22,446 nt of DNA from positions 1-22,446 of the forward strand of contig JBFXCK010000019.1 in assembly GCA_050182275.1 (NCBI GenBank), in the 5' to 3' direction. The stretch is from JBFXCK01 sp050182275 (GTDB taxonomy: Bacteria > Pseudomonadota > Alphaproteobacteria > SHNJ01). Positions 7,437 through 14,515 of the stretch are shown here, piece after piece; position 1 is the first letter of the stretch, and each line of letters starts with the position of its first letter. The position numbers and the translations under genes are program-made. The notes beneath the pieces are model-generated. The model was not told the origin of the DNA. It saw nothing but the letters and a program-made list of their open reading frames with translations, and ran no database searches.

Positions 7437-8539
7437 GATTTTTTTCTATCCAGCCTAGTGACATGGCCCATTTTACGGCCCGCCCTGGCTTCGGCTTTGC
7501 CGTAGAGATGGAGCTTGGCATGGGGGTCGCTTAAGATTTCGGCGTAATTTTCGACCGCATCGCCCAATAAATTTTTCATGCGTACATGGCCTTTGGCCTC
7601 GGTCGAGCCGAGCGGCAGGTTGCATATGGCGCGGATTAATTGTTCGAATTGACTGGTAAAGCACCCATCCATCGTCCAATGCCCTGAATTATGCGGACGG
7701 GGGGCGAACTCATTGATCAGGATTTCATCATCTTTGGCGACGAACATTTCAATCGCCAGCAAGCCATGAAGCTTTAAGGCGTTGGCGACTTTACGCGCGA
7801 TAGTAGCCGCCTTTTTACTTTGCGAAGGGGTAATGGGAGCAGGGACAATGGTTTCGTCCAGGATGTGATTTTTGTGCCGGTTCTCCACGGCAGGATAAAC
7901 CGCAACCGCGCCGCTGGCGGTGCGGGCGACAATTACCGATATTTCCAGGCGAAAGGGGACATAGCCTTCTAAAATGGCTGGAATATCCTCGCCTTTTACG
8001 GAATTGCCGACGCAATTTTTCCAGGCTTCATTTAAATTCGTTTTGCGGTCGATTTTAATTTGACCTTTGCCATCATAACCAAGACGTGCGGTTTTTAAAA
8101 TGGCGGGATAGCCGATGCCTTTGATTGCTTTAGCCAGATCATCCGCACTACGCAAAGCGGCATAAGGGGCGGTTGCAATGCCCAATTTATTCGCGAAATC
8201 TTTTTCCTTAACCCGGTGCTGAGTAATTTCCAGCACATTCGCATTGGGGCGCACGGGAACTTTTTTCGCTAGATAACGAAGCGTTTCTACCGGCACATTT
8301 TCAAATTCCAGCGTCACCACATCAACATTTTTGGCGAACTGATCAAGCGCCGCTTCATCGCTGTAATCGGCAATGGTGGTGGCGAAAGCGACCTGGGATG
8401 CGGGCGATTCTTTTTCCGGGGTAAAAATATGGCATTTATAGCCAAGATTGGCCGCCGCCAAAGCGGTCATGCGGCCTAATTGGCCGCCGCCTAAAATTCC
8501 AATGGTTGATCCGGGCGGAAGTATCGCAGTATCACGCAC
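7433..8539 (-). CDS. purK: N5-carboxyaminoimidazole ribonucleotide synthetase
   Basis: PurK uses ATP and bicarbonate to carboxylate AIR to N5-CAIR in de novo purine synthesis; PurE then rearranges it to CAIR. The 368-residue protein is an ATP-grasp enzyme with the N-terminal GILGGGQLGRM nucleotide loop (about 14-24), EFENVP (about 79-84), a central ATP-grasp block with AILKTARLGYDGKGQ, and the family-specific NEFAPRPHNSGHW near residue 265. It starts with GTG at 8539 and overlaps the purE stop by 8 bases, the usual purE-purK coupling. Length is normal. Its 3' end overlaps that of the convergent symporter gene. Confidence 0.96.
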   Translation of the reverse strand: MRDTAILPPGSTIGILGGGQLGRMTALAAANLGYKCHIFTPEKESPASQVAFATTIADYSDEAALDQFAKNVDVVTLEFENVPVETLRYLAKKVPVRPNANVLEITQHRVKEKDFANKLGIATAPYAALRSADDLAKAIKGIGYPAILKTARLGYDGKGQIKIDRKTNLNEAWKNCVGNSVKGEDIPAILEGYVPFRLEISVIVARTASGAVAVYPAVENRHKNHILDETIVPAPITPSQSKKAATIARKVANALKLHGLLAIEMFVAKDDEILINEFAPRPHNSGHWTMDGCFTSQFEQLIRAICNLPLGSTEAKGHVRMKNLLGDAVENYAEILSDPHAKLHLYGKAEARAGRKMGHVTRLDRKKS

Positions 8540-9023
8540 GGGGATTTTCTTTCACCGCTTGGGTTTGGTTATGGCGGAATTTTGCAAGCTTGATGGCCAG
8601 CTTGCTATCGTGCAAAGCCAGGATCGAGGCCGCCAATAAGGCGGCATTAATGGCGCCCGCCTCGCCGATCGCCAGTGTGGCAACCGGGATTCCGGCCGGC
8701 ATTTGCGCAATAGACAGCAAACTGTCCAGCCCTTTTAAGGTCCTGCTTTCAACCGGAACACCCAATACCGGAAGGTTGGTTAAAGCTGCAGCCATGCCGG
8801 GTAAATGGGCGGCGCCCCCAGCGCCGGCGATGATAATTTTCAATCCCCGCTGCTCGGCGTTGCTGGCATATTGATATAGCCGGTTAGGGGTGCGGTGCGC
8901 CGAGACAACTTTGGTTTCAAAGGGGATGCCGAATTTTTTCAGCATATTGGCAGTGTGCTGCAGCGTCTTCCAGTCGGATTTGCTGCCCATAATTAAACCA
9001 ATAGAAGGGGAAGGTTTAGCCAT
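8532..9023 (-). CDS. purE: N5-CAIR mutase (class I PurE)
   Basis: PurE converts N5-CAIR from PurK to CAIR. The 163-residue protein shows the family core: GLIMGSKSDW (9-18), VVSAHRTP (39-46, with the catalytic His of the class) and AGAGGAAHLPGM (about 66-77), then VPVESRTLKGLDSLLSIAQMPAGIPVATLAIG. Presence of PurK next door supports class I rather than direct AIR carboxylase. The ATG at 9023 lacks a recognisable Shine-Dalgarno; a hairpin at 9042-9062 lies just upstream. It is followed by purK with overlap and preceded on the same strand by a DUF465 gene. Confidence 0.97.
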   Translation of the reverse strand: MAKPSPSIGLIMGSKSDWKTLQHTANMLKKFGIPFETKVVSAHRTPNRLYQYASNAEQRGLKIIIAGAGGAAHLPGMAAALTNLPVLGVPVESRTLKGLDSLLSIAQMPAGIPVATLAIGEAGAINAALLAASILALHDSKLAIKLAKFRHNQTQAVKENPRA

Positions 9024-9041
9024 CGGTAATAAAAGAGGTTG

Positions 9042-9062
9042 TGGGAATAGAAAATATTCCCA
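9042..9062 (-). other. Hairpin between the DUF465 gene and purE
   Basis: TGGGAATA (9042-9049), GAAAA and TATTCCCA (9055-9062) form a perfect 8-bp stem with a 5-base loop. On the minus strand it lies after the DUF465 stop and about 20 bases before the purE ATG. No long T-run follows, so it is a weak terminator at best; a leader or processing element is equally possible. Confidence 0.5.
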
Positions 9063-9080
9063 GGGTTGAAGGGATAAGAA

Positions 9081-9290
9081 TTAGGCGATAATGTCGTCGA
9101 GCAATAAGCTCTCCAACTTGGAAATCTGGTCTTTTAATAAAAGCTTGCGTTTTTTGCAGCGTTGCAGCTGCAGCTGGTCCAGGGCCGAACCGCTGACCAT
9201 GAGCTCGGCAATAAGCCGGTCCAGATCGCGGTGTTCGGTGCGCAGATCTTCCAGCTTTTGGCGTAGGAAATGTCGTTGATCTAGAACCAT
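9081..9290 (-). CDS. DUF465 (YdcH-family) small coiled-coil protein
   Basis: A 69-residue, highly charged helical protein with the DUF465/YdcH look: an N-terminal helix (HFLRQKLEDLRTEHRDLDRLIAEL), a short turn, then the second helix with LQLQRCKKRKLLLKDQISKLES, where the CKKRKLLLKDQI block matches the family's KKxKLxLKDxI core. Function is unknown. The ATG at 9290 has GGGGA upstream. It lies upstream of purE on the same strand (57 bases) and is divergent from the phosphofructokinase gene. A second DUF465 gene lies on the other side of pfk at 10779-11006. Confidence 0.87.
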   Translation of the reverse strand: MVLDQRHFLRQKLEDLRTEHRDLDRLIAELMVSGSALDQLQLQRCKKRKLLLKDQISKLESLLLDDIIA

Positions 9291-9356
9291 AAATCCCCGA
9301 AAGGGTCGTCTCCCTTTTCCTTCTCTATCGTGCCCCCAAAAACCTTATATACCCTA

Positions 9357-9371
9357 AATTTTGCCAAAATT
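9357..9371. promoter_or_regulatory. 15-base inverted repeat in the DUF465/pfk divergent region
   Basis: AATTTTG-C-CAAAATT is a perfect inverted repeat with 7-base arms, in the 162-base gap between the divergent DUF465 gene and pfk. Its size and place fit an operator for either gene. I cannot identify a matching regulator. Confidence 0.35.
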
Positions 9372-9452
9372 CCATGCTTTTGTCGCTTGCCCATAGACAT
9401 GGCTAACCAATTGGATTAACAAGGTTTTACGACATATAACCAAGGAATTTTT

Positions 9453-10568
9453 ATGAGCGAAAATACTAAAAAAATTGCGGTACTCACCAGCGGGGGGGAT
9501 TGCAGCGGGCTGAATGCCGTCACCCGGGCCGTTGTTCACCGGGCGATCCTGACCTATGGCTGGGAAGTCTATGGCATTATGGATGGCACCAAGGGCTTTA
9601 TGGACCGCCCTTTACGGTATCGCCGTTTAACCGTGGCGGATGTTGATAGCAATTTACTGCGCCAAGGCGGCACGTTTTTGGGCACGGTTAATCACGGTGA
9701 TCCGTTCGCTTTTCCGATGCAAGATGGCAGTAAAAAAGACCGCTCGAATGAAGTGATCGAAGGCTACAAACAATTGGGCCTATCGGCGATGATTTGCGCC
9801 GGGGGCGACGGCTCGCTTGCGATTTTGCGCAAATTGGCGCAGCAAGGCGGCTTAAATTTAGTGGGCGTTCCCAAAACCATCGATAATGATTTGGGCGCAA
9901 CCGAAAATTCGATCGGTTATGACACAGCTTTGCAAGTCGCGACCGAGGCGCTCGACCGTTTGCAACCCACCGCAGCCAGCCATCACCGCGTGATGATTTT
10001 AGAAGTAATGGGCCGCGATGCGGGGCACATCGCGCTTGCTTCCGGTATTGCCGGCGGGGCGGATGTGATTTTAATTCCGGAAATCCCCTATAGCATGGCT
10101 TCGATTAAGCAAAAACTGCAGGAATTGCGCCAAGGCGGGCGCAACTTTGCGCTTGTTATCGTTGCCGAGGCGGTGAAAACAGAAAATAATGAACCGCTGA
10201 TGAAAAACATGCATGGCGGGCAGGTGCGTTATGGCGGCATCGGCCAATATTTAGCCACCCGTATTTCCGAAGAAGTCGGCGCTGAAACCCGTGTTACTGT
10301 GCTGGGGCATGTTCAGCGCGGCGGTCAGCCTTCGCCTTTAGACCGTGTTTTGGGCTCGGCCTTTGGCGTTCATGCGGTTGATTTAGTAGCGGAAGGCAAA
10401 TATGACCGCATGGTCGCCTGGCAAAATCGTAAAGTTGTCGATGTGCCGATCAAGGAGGCGATCGCCTCTTACCGGGCAGTGGAAAAGGATGGGGCATTAA
10501 TTAAAACCGCCCGCGGCCTTGGAATTTGCCTGGGAGATCAAGCAGTTAAGATCGCTCAAATCGCCTAG
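9453..10568 (+). CDS. pfkA: 6-phosphofructokinase, phosphoryl donor uncertain
   Basis: A 371-residue PfkA-family enzyme that phosphorylates fructose 6-phosphate to the 1,6-bisphosphate. Motifs: LTSGGDCSGLNA (11-22), AGGDGS (116-121), PKTIDNDL (140-147, catalytic Asp144), MGRDAGHIAL (187-196) and GHVQRGGQPSPLDR near 287-300. The donor site is mixed: Gly120 is the residue associated with ATP use, while Lys141 of PKTIDND is the residue typical of pyrophosphate-dependent enzymes and of some group III ATP enzymes. Length exceeds the 320-residue E. coli type and fits group III. The ATG at 9453 has AAGGA upstream. It stands between two DUF465 genes; no terminator is visible right after it. Enzyme family is certain, donor is not. 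Confidence 0.94.
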   Translation: MSENTKKIAVLTSGGDCSGLNAVTRAVVHRAILTYGWEVYGIMDGTKGFMDRPLRYRRLTVADVDSNLLRQGGTFLGTVNHGDPFAFPMQDGSKKDRSNEVIEGYKQLGLSAMICAGGDGSLAILRKLAQQGGLNLVGVPKTIDNDLGATENSIGYDTALQVATEALDRLQPTAASHHRVMILEVMGRDAGHIALASGIAGGADVILIPEIPYSMASIKQKLQELRQGGRNFALVIVAEAVKTENNEPLMKNMHGGQVRYGGIGQYLATRISEEVGAETRVTVLGHVQRGGQPSPLDRVLGSAFGVHAVDLVAEGKYDRMVAWQNRKVVDVPIKEAIASYRAVEKDGALIKTARGLGICLGDQAVKIAQIA

Positions 10569-10611
10569 AATAAAGTTGCTGTTATTAGTAATTTTGAAAC
10601 TTAAAATTCGG

Positions 10612-10617
10612 TATAAT
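10612..10617 (+). promoter_or_regulatory. Candidate -10 box after pfk
   Basis: A perfect TATAAT lies at 10612-10617 in the 210-base gap between pfk and the second DUF465 gene. The nearest -35-like TTGAAA (10594-10599) is only 12 bases away, too close for standard spacing, so this may be a chance match. Confidence 0.3.
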
Positions 10618-10683
10618 CTATAAAATTTGCTTTACTATACGATTGCGGTTTTAAGACGTTCGTAATAGAGTGGTTGTATTATC

Positions 10684-10701
10684 GATTGATGAATATCAAT
10701 C
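10684..10701. promoter_or_regulatory. FNR/FixK-type box upstream of a DUF465 gene
   Basis: GATTGAT-GAAT-ATCAATC is a perfect inverted repeat whose inner part, TTGAT-N4-ATCAA (10686-10699), exactly matches the consensus bound by FNR/FixK/Anr regulators. Its centre is about 86 bases before the ATG at 10779. Class II activation would put transcription start near 10734, with the weak TAATAA/AGTAAT around 10723-10730 as the -10. The match is direct; regulation is inferred. Confidence 0.55.
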
Positions 10702-10778
10702 ATGGGCGCCTGGCAAAGCGCAAGTAATAAAAATGCCATAAGACAGCTTGGGCCGGATGATATTGGTGGGGGATTTGA

Positions 10779-11006
10779 ATGGAACACCCTGAAGCTTCAA
10801 CTTTAACGAAAGAGGATGCTATGATGCAGGAGCATATTCGTATGCTGAAAGCTAAACACGCTCAATTGGAAGAGGCGGTGCGGGTTGAAAGCGCCCGGCC
10901 AATGCCAGACTTTTTCGTAATCACCGAATTAAAGCGCAAAAGATTGCGTTTGAAAGAAGAAATTGCCGACGCTGAAGCCGGAATGGCTGTTAAAGCCGCT
11001 TCGTAA
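10779..11006 (+). CDS. DUF465 (YdcH-family) small coiled-coil protein, second copy
   Basis: A 75-residue charged helical protein with the DUF465 pattern: an N-terminal helix (MLKAKHAQLEEAVRVESARP), a short break with PMPDFFVITEL, then KRKRLRLKEEIADAE, the counterpart of the CKKRKLLLKDQI block in the copy at 9081-9290. The function of the family is unknown. The ATG at 10779 has GGGGGA upstream; a later in-frame ATG at 10821 would remove 14 poorly conserved residues. It is followed by a strong terminator at 11031-11053 and preceded by an FNR/FixK-type box, so it may be its own oxygen-responsive transcript. Confidence 0.82.
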   Translation: MEHPEASTLTKEDAMMQEHIRMLKAKHAQLEEAVRVESARPMPDFFVITELKRKRLRLKEEIADAEAGMAVKAAS

Positions 11007-11030
11007 AAATTCAAAAATTTTATACTGGAG

Positions 11031-11054
11031 GGGCCGTATTTTACGGCCCTTTTT
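11031..11054 (+). terminator. Intrinsic terminator after the second DUF465 gene
   Basis: GGGCCGTA (11031-11038), loop TTT, TACGGCCC (11042-11049), then TTTTTT: an 8-bp stem and U-tract 25 bases after the stop. On the opposite strand the stem is not followed by a T-run, so it acts mainly on the plus-strand transcript. Confidence 0.9.
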
Positions 11055-11057
11055 ATT

Positions 11058-12572
11058 TTAAGCCTCGAACTTCACGCCCTGGGCCAAGGGCAAATCAACC
11101 CCGTAATTGATGGTATTGGTGGCTCTTCGCATATAGTTTTTCCAGGAATCGCTGCCCGATTCACGGCCCCCGCCGGTTTCTTTTTCCCCGCCAAAAGCGC
11201 CGCCGATTTCAGCGCCCGAAGGGCCGATATTGACATTGGCAATGCCGCAATCGCTGCCTTGAGCGCTTAGGAATTGTTCGGCTTCGCGGATATTTTGGGT
11301 GAAAATGCAAGATGATAGGCCTTGCGTTACATCATTATGCATCGCTAAGGCTTCATCGAAATTCTTATAGCGCATGACATATAAAATGGGGGCGAAGACT
11401 TCTTCTTTTACTTGCGCGGTTTGGCTGGGCATGGAAAGAAGCGCCGGTTCAACATAATAGGCATGGGGGAATTGCGATTCTAACACGCGCTTGCCGCCGG
11501 CTAAAATTTTCCCGCCCTGGCTTTGCGCCTGGGTTAAAGCATGCTGCATATTTTTAAAGGCCTCCCCGTCAATTAAGGGGCCGATCAATGTTTTGCTTTC
11601 CAAGGGCGAACCGATGGGAAGCGAAGCATAAGATTTTTGCAAAGAGGCGGTTAATCGATCAGCCGCTTCTTCATGAACAATCAGGCGGCGGAGCGTAGTG
11701 CAGCGCTGCCCGGCGGTGCCCACAGCGGCGAACAAAATCGCCCGTTTGGCCAATTCCAAATCGGCCGATGGGCAAACGATCATCGCGTTATTGCCGCCCA
11801 ATTCCAGGAGCGAACGGCCCAGGCGCAAAGCCACTTTGGGCGCTACTTCCTTGCCCATGCGGGTGGAGCCGGTGGCGCTGATTAAGGGCACGCGCTTGTC
11901 ATTCACCAGCACATCGCCAATGGTTTTATCGCCGATAATAATTTCCGATAAACCCTCGGGCGCTTTGCCAAAGCGTTTTAGCGCTTCCTGCCATAAATGC
12001 TGGCAGGCAAGGGCGGTTAATGGGGTTTTTTCGGAAGGTTTCCAAACCACCGCATTGCCGCAAACAATCGCCAAACAGAAATTCCAGGCCCACACCGCAA
12101 CCGGGAAATTAAAGGCGCTAATCACACCGATGACACCAAGCGGATGCCATGTTTCCATCATACGGTGATTGGGGCGTTCGCTGGCGATGGTAAGCCCGTA
12201 AAGCTGGCGCGAGAGGCCAACGGCGAAATCGCAGATATCGATCATTTCCTGCACTTCGCCCAAACCCTCGGAGGTGATTTTACCGGCTTCAATCGTTACC
12301 AGCTTGCCCAGTCCGGTTTTATATTCCCGTAAAACTTCGCCAAAAATACGGATTAATTCGCCGCGTTTGGGAGCTGGGACATTGCGCCATTTCAAATAGG
12401 CTTGGTGGCTAAGGGCGATTTTTTTGGTTACGTCAGCAGCCGTGTCATCGGCCAGTTTGGCGATTTCTTCGCCGGTGATGGGGCTTTTCACCACCCGTTG
12501 GCCAGCCTTTAGCTTGGCTTTATCAAGCCCAAGCTCTTCGCATAGTTGCTGGTCCAACAGGGAGGAGGTCAT
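11058..12572 (-). CDS. ALDH7-type aldehyde dehydrogenase (aminoadipate semialdehyde type)
   Basis: A 504-residue NAD(P)+-dependent aldehyde dehydrogenase. It follows the antiquitin/ALDH7 pattern closely: FNFPVAVWAWN (154-164, Asn155), Lys178 of WKPSEKTP, LLELGGNNA (255-263, general base Glu257), GTAGQRCTTLRR (285-296, nucleophile Cys291), and the C-terminal NVNIGPSGAEIGGAFGGEKETGGGRESGSD. The NN after LELGG and the AEIGGAFGG block are typical of ALDH7, whose members oxidise alpha-aminoadipate semialdehyde in lysine breakdown or related aldehydes. No other lysine-catabolic gene is in the window, so the substrate is inferred from family only. It starts 2 bases after the trcR stop and is probably co-transcribed with it. 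Confidence 0.93.
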   Translation of the reverse strand: MTSSLLDQQLCEELGLDKAKLKAGQRVVKSPITGEEIAKLADDTAADVTKKIALSHQAYLKWRNVPAPKRGELIRIFGEVLREYKTGLGKLVTIEAGKITSEGLGEVQEMIDICDFAVGLSRQLYGLTIASERPNHRMMETWHPLGVIGVISAFNFPVAVWAWNFCLAIVCGNAVVWKPSEKTPLTALACQHLWQEALKRFGKAPEGLSEIIIGDKTIGDVLVNDKRVPLISATGSTRMGKEVAPKVALRLGRSLLELGGNNAMIVCPSADLELAKRAILFAAVGTAGQRCTTLRRLIVHEEAADRLTASLQKSYASLPIGSPLESKTLIGPLIDGEAFKNMQHALTQAQSQGGKILAGGKRVLESQFPHAYYVEPALLSMPSQTAQVKEEVFAPILYVMRYKNFDEALAMHNDVTQGLSSCIFTQNIREAEQFLSAQGSDCGIANVNIGPSGAEIGGAFGGEKETGGGRESGSDSWKNYMRRATNTINYGVDLPLAQGVKFEA

Positions 12573-12574
12573 GC

Positions 12575-13234
12575 CTAGATCGCTTCGTCTAAATCATGCG
12601 GCTTTGGGGTTTCTTCAGGTGCAGCAGGTTCCGCGGCAGACGCCGGTTCAACCGGCGTTTCGGCATTGGCTGCAGGTAAAGAAGTGCCAGCGGCTTTTGC
12701 AAGGCGTTCCGCTTTCCGTTGCGCGCGGCGCAAAGCCGATTCCAAATCAGGCTGGGCGCACAGGCCTAAAGCAACTGGGTTGCGCGCTTTGATGTTGGCG
12801 CTGTTCCAATGGCTGCGGTCGCGGATGGCGGCGATCGTGGCCTTGGTGGTGCCGATCAGGCGGGCAATTTGCGAATCGCCAAGCTCGGGATGATTTTTAA
12901 TCAGCCAGGCAATGCCATCGGGTTTATCCTGGCGCTTGGTGACCGGCGTATAGCGGGGGCCGCTTGAGCGTGCCTTTGGCTGTGGCAAAGTGCTTTTGGC
13001 GATTTTCAGGCGGCCACGCGGTTCTTTTTCGCAACGTTCAATTTCCTCGCGGGTTAATTGGCCACCCACGATTGGGTCGGCGCCATGAATGCCGACACTG
13101 GCTTCGCCATCGGCGATCGCTTGGACTTCCAATTCATGTAATTCGCAAAAATCGGCGATTTGCTCGAAGCTTAAAGTGGTGTGGTTCACCAGCCATACGG
13201 CGGTCGCCTTCGGCATTAATAATTTTTGGGCCAT
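12575..13234 (-). CDS. trcR: TrcR-family cell-cycle transcriptional regulator (DUF1013)
   Basis: A 219-residue protein of the DUF1013 family, an alphaproteobacterial group annotated as the cell-cycle regulator TrcR. Recognisable parts are the N-terminal MPKATAVWLVNHTTLSFEQIADFCELHELEVQAIADGE (residues 7-44), GADPIVGGQLTREEIERCE, the basic linker RYTPVTKRQDKPDGI, and a helix-turn-helix-like segment AWLIKNHPELGDSQIARLIGTTKATIAAIRDR near 109-140. The remaining C-terminal 50 residues are Ala/Pro/Glu-rich and probably disordered. The ATG at 13234 lacks a strong Shine-Dalgarno. Upstream is a 144-base gap with two stem-loops (see findings). The aldehyde dehydrogenase follows 2 bases after its stop. 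Confidence 0.9.
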   Translation of the reverse strand: MAQKLLMPKATAVWLVNHTTLSFEQIADFCELHELEVQAIADGEASVGIHGADPIVGGQLTREEIERCEKEPRGRLKIAKSTLPQPKARSSGPRYTPVTKRQDKPDGIAWLIKNHPELGDSQIARLIGTTKATIAAIRDRSHWNSANIKARNPVALGLCAQPDLESALRRAQRKAERLAKAAGTSLPAANAETPVEPASAAEPAAPEETPKPHDLDEAI

Positions 13235-13301
13235 TTTTTACTCGCTTTCTTTAAATTTTACACCTGTCCCCTTAGCGCCGAGCGGGTTTTTGGCCCGGCA
13301 C

Positions 13302-13325
13302 CCCTAAAGGACTTCATGTTTAGGG
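13302..13325 (-). other. Stem-loop in the trcR upstream region
   Basis: CCCTAAA (13302-13308) and TTTAGGG (13319-13325) are exact complements around a 10-base loop, 68-91 bases before the trcR start on the minus strand. A second, GC-rich stem can form between it and the gene (GCCGGG with CTCGGC on the minus strand, about 13277-13299). Confidence 0.45.
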
Positions 13326-13378
13326 AGTACCCTTTATATAAGGCTTTCGCGGGCCAAAAGAAAGGGTTTTGTAAGCCT

Positions 13379-14302
13379 TTAAAGTTTAAGGATAATTTTG
13401 CCGATATGGCCGCCTTCTTCCATTCGCTGGTGGGCCTTGGCGGCATCAATAAAGGGGAAGGTGGAATCAATCACCGGCTTGATTTTACCGCTTTCCAAAA
13501 GCGGCCAGACCTTGGCCTTCAATTCGGCGGCGATGGCGGTTTTTTCCGGAACGCTTTGCGGCCGCAGGCGGGAGCCGGTGATGATGGCATGTTTTTTCAT
13601 GATTTCTTGAATATCAATCTCGGCCTTTGGCCCTTGCATAAAGGCGATATGGACAATGCGGCCCTTGTATTTCAGCAGTTTTAAATGTTTAGCTAAATTC
13701 GGGCCGCCCAGCATATCGAGAATGACATCGGCTTCTTCTGTAATTTCACTGGCATAATCGTGGGTTTTATAATTGATTACTTGATCGGCGCCCAGTTTTT
13801 TTAAGGCGGCGCATTTTTCAGCACTGCCCGCGGTGGCGATCGTTTTTGCGCCGAAGGCCTTGGCCAGTTGAATGGCTGTCGTGCCAATACCGCTGGCGCC
13901 GCCTTGAATGAGCGCCGTTTCGCCGGCCTTTAATTGCCCCAGCATGAATAAATTGAACCAAACGGTGAAAAAAGTTTCCGGAATTCCGGCCGCCTCAACC
14001 ATGGTCAAATTTTTAGGAACCGGCAGCGCCAAAGATTTATGGGCCACGCAATATTCGGCGTAACCACCGCCCGTGACTAGGGCGCAAACTTTTTCGCCAG
14101 TGCCTTCGATTTCCCCGGCCACCTCCAGGCCCAAAATATCGGATGCGCCGGGCGGGGGCGGGTATTTGCCCAGGCGCTGCAAAATATCGGGGCGGTTTAA
14201 TCCGGCGGCATGCACTTTTAGCAACACTTCGCCCGGGCCCGGAACAGGCTTCTCCCGGTCGATGATTTTTAAAGCTTGTCCTTCGGCAATAATCGCGCGC
14301 AT
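13379..14302 (-). CDS. Zinc-independent NAD(P)H quinone oxidoreductase (PIG3-like)
   Basis: About 307 residues of the medium-chain dehydrogenase/reductase superfamily, quinone oxidoreductase (QOR/PIG3) branch. Family features: GPGEVLLKVHAAGLNRPDILQRLGKYPPPPGASDILGLEVAGEI in the N-terminal GroES-like domain, without the cysteine cluster that binds zinc in alcohol dehydrogenases, and the Rossmann segment QGGASGIGTTAIQLAKAFGA. I chose ATG 14302 (MRAIIAEGQ...), the usual family start; the frame reaches TTG 14317, but the purine-rich site there belongs to the divergent DUF1192 gene. Activity would be NADPH-dependent quinone reduction in the cytoplasm. It is divergent from the DUF1192 gene with only 33 bases between starts, an arrangement often seen in alphaproteobacteria. 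Confidence 0.9.
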   Translation of the reverse strand: MRAIIAEGQALKIIDREKPVPGPGEVLLKVHAAGLNRPDILQRLGKYPPPPGASDILGLEVAGEIEGTGEKVCALVTGGGYAEYCVAHKSLALPVPKNLTMVEAAGIPETFFTVWFNLFMLGQLKAGETALIQGGASGIGTTAIQLAKAFGAKTIATAGSAEKCAALKKLGADQVINYKTHDYASEITEEADVILDMLGGPNLAKHLKLLKYKGRIVHIAFMQGPKAEIDIQEIMKKHAIITGSRLRPQSVPEKTAIAAELKAKVWPLLESGKIKPVIDSTFPFIDAAKAHQRMEEGGHIGKIILKL

Positions 14303-14335
14303 AATTTTTTCTAGCAATTTTTAGGAGAAAAAGCC

Positions 14336-14515
14336 ATGTGGGATGATGAAGATAAGAAACCGCAAGCTAAAAGCCCGCGCAATTTGAAAATCCTCTCGGT
14401 CAAGGAATTAGAGGAATATATCGAGGAATTAAAGGCCGAAATCGCCCGCGTGCAAGACGCCATCAATCTCAAAAAAGACGTCAAAGCCGGGGCGGCGGCG
14501 CTGTTTAAAAAATAA
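14336..14515 (+). CDS. DUF1192 small protein, 59 residues
   Basis: ATG at 14336 with AGGAG upstream opens a 59-residue frame beginning MWDDEDKKPQAK and ending AALFKK. The pattern MWDDED...SPRNLKILSVKELEEYIEELKAEIARV is that of DUF1192, a short helical alphaproteobacterial family of unknown function. The central helix is a likely coiled coil. It is divergent from the quinone oxidoreductase, 33 bases apart, and its stop directly abuts the stop of the convergent COQ9 gene. The strong ribosome site and family match make it real despite its size. Confidence 0.85.
   Translation: MWDDEDKKPQAKSPRNLKILSVKELEEYIEELKAEIARVQDAINLKKDVKAGAAALFKK

Noticed and set aside
9413..9440. TTGGAT and TATAAC with 18-base spacing before pfk
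   Set aside because: Transcription would begin inside or after the AAGGA ribosome site of pfk, so it is an unlikely promoter.
11698..12168. Plus-strand frame of 156 codons inside the aldehyde dehydrogenase gene
   Set aside because: It is a shadow of the conserved Cys291/Glu257 coding region on the other strand.
13226..13684. Plus-strand frame of 152 codons over the trcR upstream region and the end of the quinone oxidoreductase gene
   Set aside because: It overlaps the conserved C-terminal coding part in antisense and has no family match; the gap is better read as leader DNA.
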